Shown piece by piece: positions 1 to 5,093 of a stretch of DNA of 5,823 bases. Both the position numbers and the translations under genes were made by a program. Position 1 is the stretch's first letter. Each line of letters starts with the position of its first letter. The stretch lies in the NCBI GenBank assembly GCA_023264215.1, contig JALQSY010000118.1, positions 1-5,823 on the forward strand, given 5' to 3'. Under the pieces are notes generated by a model, which was given only the letters and a program-made list of their open reading frames with translations, was not told the origin of the DNA and did not search any database. The stretch is from Candidatus Nanopelagicales bacterium (GTDB lineage: Bacteria > Actinomycetota > Actinomycetes > S36-B12).

Positions 1-330
1 CAGGAGAAGTACGTCGAGCCCGGCGGCGGACTGCTGCCCTTCTGGTTCGGCTGCATCGCGGGCATCGTGCCGTGGATCATCATCGTGATCTTCGTCATCG
101 CCCCGGGCTCGACCAGCGGCAACCAGACGCCAGGATTCGTCTACGGGATCATCATCTCGCTGTTCATCCTCTTCAACTGCTTCGCGCTGGTGCAGTATCT
201 GCAGTACAAGCCGGTCGGCAAATGGGCAAACTACCTGCGCGGGGAGAAGGCGTACATCGTGCTCAGCCTCGTGGCCAAGTCCGCACTCGCGTGGCAGGTC
301 TTCGCCGGCACCCTCGTGCCACCGGCCTGA
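1..330 (+). CDS. Heliorhodopsin, C-terminal part (5' end outside window)
   Basis: The frame is open from base 1 and ends with TGA at 328-330, giving 109 residues of the C-terminal part of a seven-helix membrane protein. Three hydrophobic helices are visible at about residues 11-34, 45-67 and 82-105, fitting TM5-TM7. Helix 7 reads LSLVAKSALAWQVFAGTL, the heliorhodopsin helix-7 signature. Lys93 (codon 277-279) matches the lysine that binds retinal as a Schiff base, and Ser89 sits four residues before it, as in the family. The segment QYKPVGKWANYLRGEKAY before helix 7 is also family-like. Heliorhodopsins are light-sensing retinal proteins with inverted topology (N-terminus inside), distinct from proton-pumping rhodopsins; most have no known transport activity and their physiological role is unsettled. 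The start and upstream neighbours cannot be seen. The next gene, DUF4395, lies on the same strand but has its own likely promoter. Identification is by recalled motif, without a search. Confidence 0.9.
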   Translation, partial: QEKYVEPGGGLLPFWFGCIAGIVPWIIIVIFVIAPGSTSGNQTPGFVYGIIISLFILFNCFALVQYLQYKPVGKWANYLRGEKAYIVLSLVAKSALAWQVFAGTLVPPA

Positions 331-357
331 GCCCCGGACGCCCACGGTCGCGCGACG

Positions 358-414
358 TTTCGCGCGCTGAAATGACTGCGACGGGCGTCGAAACAGTCAT
401 TTCAGCGCGCAAAA
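358..414. repeat. Long near-perfect inverted repeat downstream of heliorhodopsin
   Basis: Two 17-base arms, 362-378 and 394-410, are exact reverse complements (GCGCGCTGAAATGACTG on the left). Allowing one mismatch (361/411), pairing extends to 358-414. The 15-base loop (379-393) can form a small inner stem (CGAC 379-382 with GTCG 387-390), leaving AAA unpaired. It starts 31 bases after the heliorhodopsin stop. It could act as a transcription terminator, but neither strand shows a T-run after the stem. It could also be a dispersed palindromic element or a protein-binding site. The A/T-containing core TGAAATGACTG stands out against the surrounding GC-rich sequence. No second copy was seen in this window. 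Confidence 0.85.
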
Positions 415-457
415 CCCCTGCGCCGGCGGGCTGACCCCGGTGCGGGGTTGGTCGGCG

Positions 458-463
458 TAGGCT
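458..463 (+). promoter_or_regulatory. Putative -10 element (TAGGCT), leaderless-type promoter of the DUF4395 gene
   Basis: TAGGCT fits the actinobacterial TANNNT -10 pattern and ends six bases before the ATG at 470. That spacing puts the transcription start at or very near the A of ATG. No Shine-Dalgarno sequence lies between it and the start codon, which agrees with leaderless translation. I see no convincing -35 hexamer at the usual 16-18 base distance. Confidence 0.5.
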
Positions 464-469
464 TGCCCC

Positions 470-916
470 ATGGCTAGGACGGCCGATGACCTCATCGACG
501 CTCGGGGGCCGAGGTTTGCCTCCATCATCACCGCGGTCGTCCTCGGCGTCGCCCTCATCGGCGTCTACACGCCGCTCTTCCCCGTCCTCGTCGGGATCCA
601 GGCGCTGGTCTTTCTCATCGGTGCGGCACTCGGTGTCCGGCGTCAGCCCTACATCGCGTTCTTCGGCAAGGTCCTCGCCCCGCGGCTCGCGCCGGCTCCG
701 AAGTGGCAAGACCCCACCGCGCCGCGGATCACGCAGGCGATCGCCCTGGTGCTGCTCGTTGTGGCCCTGGTGGCGTGGGCCTTCGGCGGACTGACCGTCG
801 CGACGATCTGCGTCGCGGCTGCCTTCGTCGTCGCCCTGACCCTCGCGCTCACCGGCTTTTGCATCGGCTGCGAGGGCTACGCGGTCTACCAGGACCTCAA
901 GCGCGCCTCGTCCTGA
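470..916 (+). CDS. DUF4395 family membrane protein
   Basis: This 148-residue protein starts at ATG 470 and ends with TGA at 914-916. The N-terminus has the IDARGPRF segment typical of DUF4395 proteins. Hydrophobic segments at about residues 18-52 (probably two helices) and 88-128 (two helices) suggest an integral membrane protein with four helices. Near the C-terminus is the family hallmark GFCIGCEGY, with a CxxC-like pair, Cys131 and Cys134; Cys114 lies in the preceding helix. The biochemical function of the family is not established. In actinobacteria such proteins are often found near thioredoxin or sulfurtransferase genes, and a CxxC pair at the membrane makes a thiol-redox role conceivable, but this is inference. 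The start is supported by the -10-like hexamer six bases upstream and by the family N-terminus. The gene ends directly against the stop codon of the convergent transporter gene. Confidence 0.85.
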   Translation: MARTADDLIDARGPRFASIITAVVLGVALIGVYTPLFPVLVGIQALVFLIGAALGVRRQPYIAFFGKVLAPRLAPAPKWQDPTAPRITQAIALVLLVVALVAWAFGGLTVATICVAAAFVVALTLALTGFCIGCEGYAVYQDLKRASS

Positions 917-2377
917 CTACGGCGGCGTCGGGCGGGCCTTCAGCCCGGAGAGCTTGCGGCCGGAGATCTCGTCCAGCGACTTGCCGGCGGGCTCGATCTT
1001 GAACACCTGCGTGATGATCAGCGCCAGGATCGAGATGCCGGCCATGCCGAAGACCAGCGCCGGGATGCCGATCTCGTCCTGCAGGATCGGGAAGAAGAAC
1101 ACGCCCAGCGCGGCACCGAGCTTGGCCGCGCCAGCCGCGAATCCGTGGCCGGCTGCCCGGATGTCCGAGGGGAAGATCTCGGCGGGCAGGGCATACGTCG
1201 TCGCGTTGGGCCCGGCGTTCATGAAGAAGTTGAAGATGGCGAAGCCCAGGAACACCAGGCCGAGGTAGCCGGTGCCGTCCGGGCCTTGCAGGATCGACGA
1301 TATCCCCAGGATCACCAGGCCCACGGCCATGAAGAAGAAGCCGGTCGTCTGCAGTCGAATCCGACCCCAGCGCTCGACCAGGAAGATGGCCGTCGCAAAG
1401 CCCAGCACGAGGAACACGTCGAGGGCAGCCGTCCACTCCGTGGAGGCGATGTCATCGGCGATGAAGTTGGTGTTGGACTTGTCCTGATTGCCGCCGAAGG
1501 CCAGCGCCGCAATGAGGGTGGGGGTGAAGATGCCCACGCCGTACGTCGCAATGTCCATGAGGAACCAGGGCACGGACGTGAAGATCGTGCGCCTGATCAT
1601 GTCCTTCTTGAAAAGCTGCGGCTGCCAGAGCGCCTGGATCCCCTCCGAGGATTGCTCGGCCTTCTCGCGGTCCTTGTCGGTGATGACCACCGGGACATTC
1701 GTGAGTTCCTCGACCACCTTGATGGCTTCGTCCTCGTGACCGTTCTGGGCGAGCCAGCGCGGACTCTCGGGGACTTTTCGTCTCAGCAGGATGATGATGA
1801 GGGCGGGGACAACGCCGAAGCCGAGCATCCAGCGCCACGAGGTCTCCTCGGGCAGGATGAGCAGTACGCCGACGCCGACGAGTGCCCCGAGCAGCATGCC
1901 GACCGCCTGCAGGGAGAACGCGGACACCAGCCATCGTCCGCGGTTCTTCTGCGGCAAGACCTCGGCGAGGTAGGAGGCGGCGATCGGGTAGTCCAAGCCG
2001 ATGGCGATGCCGAGCAGGAAGCGGAACGCGATGAGCGACCACGTGTCCCACGCGACCATGCAGCCGATGGAGAACACGACGAACATCCACAGGTCGTACT
2101 TGAAGATGCGGCGGCGCCCCAGTTTGTCGCCGAGCGGGCCGAGGACGGCGGCTCCGAACATCGCGCCGACGATCGCGGCCGCGGAGATCAGGCCCTTCTG
2201 CCAGGCGTTGGCGCCGAGATCCTCGGCGATGAGCGGGTTGGCCACGCCGATGATGAAGAAGTCGAAGCCGTCGAGCATGATTCCGAGGCCGGCAAGGAGC
2301 CAGAACTTGCGGTGCAGGCGCGTCATGCGTGCCTGATCCAGCGCCCTGCCGAGGGGAACGGCCTCCGCCTTGCTCAC
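917..2377 (-). CDS. Major facilitator superfamily transporter (sugar-porter / phosphate-symporter type)
   Basis: A 486-residue protein starting at GTG 2377-2375 and ending with TAG at 919-917. It has the usual MFS layout of about 12 hydrophobic helices with a cytoplasmic central loop around residues 188-250. Visible motifs are LDGFDFF in helix 1 (Asp36, Asp39), the loop 2-3 motif [11 protein letters not shown] (80-90), [15 protein letters not shown] in helix 4 (118-132), PESPRWL (193-199, a sugar-porter mark) and ERWGRIR (335-341) in the second half. The region [20 protein letters not shown] (388-407) resembles phosphate:H+ and related metabolite:H+ symporters. The substrate cannot be read from the sequence; phosphate is possible given pstB upstream, but organic acids or sugars are equally open. 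The start fits a -10-like TAGGTT six bases upstream with no Shine-Dalgarno, so it is probably transcribed on its own as a leaderless mRNA rather than as part of the pstB operon. Confidence 0.88.
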   Translation of the reverse strand: MSKAEAVPLGRALDQARMTRLHRKFWLLAGLGIMLDGFDFFIIGVANPLIAEDLGANAWQKGLISAAAIVGAMFGAAVLGPLGDKLGRRRIFKYDLWMFVVFSIGCMVAWDTWSLIAFRFLLGIAIGLDYPIAASYLAEVLPQKNRGRWLVSAFSLQAVGMLLGALVGVGVLLILPEETSWRWMLGFGVVPALIIILLRRKVPESPRWLAQNGHEDEAIKVVEELTNVPVVITDKDREKAEQSSEGIQALWQPQLFKKDMIRRTIFTSVPWFLMDIATYGVGIFTPTLIAALAFGGNQDKSNTNFIADDIASTEWTAALDVFLVLGFATAIFLVERWGRIRLQTTGFFFMAVGLVILGISSILQGPDGTGYLGLVFLGFAIFNFFMNAGPNATTYALPAEIFPSDIRAAGHGFAAGAAKLGAALGVFFFPILQDEIGIPALVFGMAGISILALIITQVFKIEPAGKSLDEISGRKLSGLKARPTPP

Positions 2378-2383
2378 GGCCAG

Positions 2384-2389
2384 AACCTA
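2384..2389 (-). promoter_or_regulatory. Putative -10 element (TAGGTT), leaderless-type promoter of the MFS gene
   Basis: On the minus strand TAGGTT fits TANNNT and ends six bases before the GTG start at 2377. The geometry is the same as at the DUF4395 gene (TAGGCT, six bases, start codon). No Shine-Dalgarno sequence is present between them and no clear -35 was found. The 91-bp gap to the upstream pstB stop (2378-2468) has room for an independent promoter; I see no strong terminator hairpin in it. Confidence 0.5.
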
Positions 2390-2468
2390 CGAGTCCGGAC
2401 GAGGGTTAGCCAGGGCGAGCACGGAAACTTCACCGGCCCACCCGAATGTTCACCACGGCGTTGCCCAA

Positions 2469-3285
2469 CTATCCGAATCGCCCGTTGACGTAGTCGAAGG
2501 TCCTCGGGTCCTGGGGCTCGCCGAACATGAGGTCCGTCGGGCCGTGCTCGACGATGTGGCCCGGCTGGCCGTGCTCGGCGAGGAAAAAGGCGCACGACTG
2601 CGACACGGGATGCCTGCTGCATGTTGTGGGTAACGATGACGATGGTGTACTTCGCCTTGAGTTCCTCGATGAGGTCTTCAATAGCCAGCGTTGAGATGGG
2701 GTCCAGGGCTGAGCAGGGCTCGTCCATGAGAAGTACCTTGGGCTTGATGGCCAGGGAGCGGGCGATGCACAAGCGCTGCTGCTGCCCGCCGGAGAGACCT
2801 CCGCCGGGCGCCCGCAGACGGTCCTTGACCTCCTTCCACAGGCCGGCCTTGGTCAGGCACGACTCGACGAGCTCGTCCCTGTCTTCGTGGTTGGCGTGGA
2901 CACCGTTGAGCTTCAGACCTGCGATGACGTTGTCGTAGATGCTCATGGCAGGGAACGGATTGGGCTTTTGGAAGACCATGCCGATCTGGCGGCGCGCATC
3001 AGTGATGCGGACGCTGGGCGCATAGATGTCCTGGCCGTCGAGCAGCACCTCGCCGGAGATTCGAGCAATCGCAACGAGTTCGTGCATGCGATTGAGCGAT
3101 CGGAGGAATGTCGACTTGCCGCAACCGGAGGGCCCGATGAGTGCCGTGACCTCGCCCGCCGGCATGAGCAGCGAGACGCGATCGAGCACGTAGTGGGTGC
3201 CGAACCAGCACGAGATATCGATCGCTTGGAGCGAGAAGAGCTCCGGGGCGGCCGGTGCGGACGCGCTGTCCATGGTCATGGTCAC
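2469..3285 (-). pseudogene. pstB: Phosphate ABC transporter ATP-binding protein PstB, frameshifted near the 3' end
   Basis: PstB is the cytoplasmic ATPase that drives high-affinity phosphate import through PstC/PstA. The reading frame starts at GTG 3285-3283, with AAGGGA eight bases upstream (3294-3299); two in-frame ATGs follow at 3279 and 3273. All ATPase motifs are intact: Walker [10 protein letters not shown] (51-59), Q-loop VFQKPNPFP with Gln106, signature LSGGQQQR (164-171), Walker B VLLMDEP (184-190), SALD, and the H-loop His220. QKPNPFP and VTHNMQQA are typical of PstB. After about residue 227 (around 2603-2605) the family sequence continues in a different frame: [12 protein letters not shown], then FDYVNGRFG and TAG at 2471-2469. 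Joining the two frames gives about 272 residues, a normal PstB length. A loss of two bases fits best; a one-base insertion is less good. Without correction the first frame runs on to 2374 and makes a 303-residue protein with an unrelated tail. This is either a true lesion or a sequencing error. Confidence 0.85.
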
Positions 3286-3298
3286 TGATCGTGTCCCT

Positions 3299-4237
3299 TC
3301 ACAGGAGGTTCGGCAGGAGTTGGAGGGCGCTCATCGACGCCATGACGCCGGCGAAGAAGACGATGGGGGCCGCGACAAGCCAGGCCTGCCACCTGCCCCA
3401 GCGGATGACGAGCCACACCGTGGCCACAGCCACGACGAGCAGCAGTTGCATCCACAGGAGGAGCGGTACCAGGCCACTCGGGTCGCCGGCCATGGCTAGT
3501 TCCGCGGGGTCGAGCGATGCTGCTGAGATCACACGCGGCGGGGCCGGCTGCGCGGGAGTGATGAGATCCGCGTCGACACGCAACAGGTCCGTCGGCATGA
3601 ACCTCGGGCCGAGCGCCGTGACGAGCGTGAGCCGGCCCTGGCCGGGCTCGAGCGCCGGCGGAAGCGGGTCACCCGGACGCCGCACGTCGACAACGCGGTA
3701 CTCGGCGGGACCCTGGCCGGTGGTGGCGGTGATGACCATGCCTGGCTGGAGGATCTCGAGTTGGCCGAACGGGCCACCAAAGGCAGCCTGTCGGCCGTAG
3801 ATCACCGACGTACCCGCCTGGCCGGGCAGCACGGTGTCGCGCTTGTGACCCGGTCCGCTCTGCATCACGGTCGAGGTCGTGCCCTCGACCACGACCTCCT
3901 TCATGCCGATGTCCGGGATCTCGAGGACCGCGACAGGCGCCCCGGGTCGCAGCAGTGCGCCGTTGACATCGGTCTGGCCCACGGGTGCGACCGCATTGGC
4001 CAGCTCGCTGCGGAAGTCGGAGTAGACGACCTCCTGGTCGCGCGCATGGATGAGCTGGCTGACGACCAGCAGGTTGGCGAGGAATCCGAGCGCCAGCACG
4101 CTGAAGATGAGCAGCACGCTCGCGATGAGGAACATGGGCGACTGCACGAACGGGGAGGCCGAGCCCTGCGAGGGCTCCCGGGGACTGTCATCGGGGCCCT
4201 GATGGACGACGTCGGGCTCGCGATCCAACACGCTCAC
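3299..4237 (-). CDS. Sortase-fold membrane protein lacking the catalytic His and Cys (probable pseudo-sortase)
   Basis: A 312-residue protein from GTG 4237-4235 to TGA 3301-3299. Layout: cytoplasmic N-tail, one helix (about 34-60), an extracellular sortase-like beta-barrel (about 95-227), then two C-terminal helices (about 255-278 and 284-307). Sortase landmarks are in the right order: [20 protein letters not shown] (127-146), [18 protein letters not shown] (157-174) and RLTLVTA (202-208). Active sortases have GHR at the first catalytic site and TC at the second; here these read GRQ (Arg149 in place of His) and TA (Ala208 in place of Cys). The catalytic Arg also seems displaced: Arg220 is two residues later than expected relative to the final ADL strand, with Leu218 at the expected place. 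Transpeptidation is therefore unlikely and a binding or scaffold role is more probable (inference). Its start overlaps the upstream stop by four bases (GTGA), with GGAG seven bases before it, and pstB begins 13 bases after its stop, so the three genes are probably co-transcribed. Confidence 0.8.
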   Translation of the reverse strand: MSVLDREPDVVHQGPDDSPREPSQGSASPFVQSPMFLIASVLLIFSVLALGFLANLLVVSQLIHARDQEVVYSDFRSELANAVAPVGQTDVNGALLRPGAPVAVLEIPDIGMKEVVVEGTTSTVMQSGPGHKRDTVLPGQAGTSVIYGRQAAFGGPFGQLEILQPGMVITATTGQGPAEYRVVDVRRPGDPLPPALEPGQGRLTLVTALGPRFMPTDLLRVDADLITPAQPAPPRVISAASLDPAELAMAGDPSGLVPLLLWMQLLLVVAVATVWLVIRWGRWQAWLVAAPIVFFAGVMASMSALQLLPNLL

Positions 4238-4980
4238 GACCCCACTCCGACCGAGTCCTCGTTGTCCTGTTTATCCGCCGCCGCCTTGTCCCGCCCGCGC
4301 CACCACGCGTACGCCGCACCCAGGAGCAGCAGGGCGCCAGCCACGATGAGGAGCATCCGCCACGGTGCCTCCTGACTGGCGACCTCCGCGGCCGCCGCTT
4401 GAGTCTCGGCGTACTCGGCCACCTGCTCCGGGTCGGGAGCCGCCGGGTCTCCGTAGGCGAAGCCGGCAGATCCGGGCACGTAGCCCTCGATGAGATCCGC
4501 GATCGGGACGGCTGAATCGCCCTGTGCTCGGTATCGGCCCTCGCGGTCGATCGCGATCTCCGCTGTGAAGACCTGCAGGTCGGCGGTACTGAGCGTGTCC
4601 CGGCAGGCGAATGTGAGGACGTAGTCCCCGCGTATGCGCTGCCCTGGGGCGGCCGTTGCCAGGTACGTCGCGAGGTTGGTCGGCAGGGGCACGACGTAGT
4701 GGCCGGGGTAGCTCTCGGGCCCGATCGTGGAGATCTTCGTCGTGCCGATCACATTGCCTCGGTCGCGGCCCTTGAGATTGGGACCGTCGAGCTTGACGGC
4801 GAAGACCTGTCCCCGAGTGCACACGTCCGAGGTGGCGATGTCGATAGCCGATGTGAGATCGCCGCGAGCAGGCTCGACGACCAGGTACCCCAGCCGCTCT
4901 GGTTCCTCGGCGAAAGCCATGCCGGGAACAGCCCACGAGATCACGGCAAGGCCCACGATCAGCACAGCTCGCAGAGCCAC
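4234..4980 (-). CDS. Secreted two-cysteine-domain protein with a C-terminal membrane anchor (unknown function)
   Basis: I do not recognise a named family. From GTG 4980-4978 the product has 248 residues: a signal peptide (about 1-24, cleavage likely after AFA), an extracellular domain (about 30-150) with Cys54 and Cys126, an Ala/Glu/Pro-rich linker (about 152-206), one hydrophobic helix (about 207-227) and a charged cytoplasmic tail. This predicts a type I membrane protein. No LPXTG- or LAXTG-like sorting motif precedes the helix. The domain contains GDYVLTFACR, matching GVYDLNFNCR in the secreted protein encoded upstream, with identical Cys-Cys spacing. The start was chosen because AAGGAG lies four bases upstream and the signal peptide then has normal length; ATGs at 5031 and 5025 are in frame but lack a ribosome binding site and would add an Arg-rich extension. 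The stop overlaps the sortase-like gene by four bases, so the two are probably translationally coupled. Confidence 0.75.
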   Translation of the reverse strand: MALRAVLIVGLAVISWAVPGMAFAEEPERLGYLVVEPARGDLTSAIDIATSDVCTRGQVFAVKLDGPNLKGRDRGNVIGTTKISTIGPESYPGHYVVPLPTNLATYLATAAPGQRIRGDYVLTFACRDTLSTADLQVFTAEIAIDREGRYRAQGDSAVPIADLIEGYVPGSAGFAYGDPAAPDPEQVAEYAETQAAAAEVASQEAPWRMLLIVAGALLLLGAAYAWWRGRDKAAADKQDNEDSVGVGS

Positions 4981-4984
4981 GGGA

Positions 4985-4990
4985 CTCCTT
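4985..4990 (-). promoter_or_regulatory. Ribosome binding site AAGGAG deciding the start of the anchored two-cysteine protein
   Basis: AAGGAG on the minus strand lies four bases before GTG 4980. The spacing is slightly short but it is the only good Shine-Dalgarno sequence near the candidate starts, and the start it marks gives a compact signal peptide. Confidence 0.55.
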
Positions 4991-5044
4991 CGTTGGCGGA
5001 CAGACGAATCGTGCCGCTGATACATGTCCATTCGATGAACGGAG

Positions 5045-5085
5045 AGTGAGGGGCGGGGGAACGCACCGTTCCCCCGCCCCTCACC
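5045..5085 (-). terminator. Strong GC-rich hairpin between the two secreted-protein genes, probable U-less terminator or attenuator
   Basis: Bases 5046-5063 and 5067-5084 form a perfect 18-bp stem with a three-base loop (5064-5066). It begins nine bases after the stop codon (5094-5096) of the upstream secreted-protein gene. No T-run follows on either strand, so it is not a classical intrinsic terminator, but such U-less hairpins after stop codons are common in high-GC actinobacteria. It may end transcription, or partly reduce read-through into the downstream operon. I find no clear -10 element between the hairpin and the next start, so read-through may supply the downstream genes. Confidence 0.7.
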
Positions 5086-5093
5086 AACTCGGG

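Noticed and set aside
263..709. Minus-strand open frame across the heliorhodopsin end and the DUF4395 start
   Set aside because: It crosses an intergenic gap and a hairpin, has a low-complexity Asp/Arg/Gly-rich product, and is opposed to two well-supported plus-strand genes.
1145..2488. A 447-codon plus-strand open frame opposite the MFS transporter gene
   Set aside because: The product is rich in Glu, Asp, Arg, Gly and His without any fold-like pattern, as expected for the antisense of a GC-rich gene; the minus strand encodes a clear 12-helix transporter.
2374..2601. Read-through C-terminus of the uncorrected pstB frame
   Set aside because: The tail is Arg/Pro/Gly-rich and unlike PstB, while the alternative frame over the same bases gives the conserved PstB ending (FDYVNGRFG).
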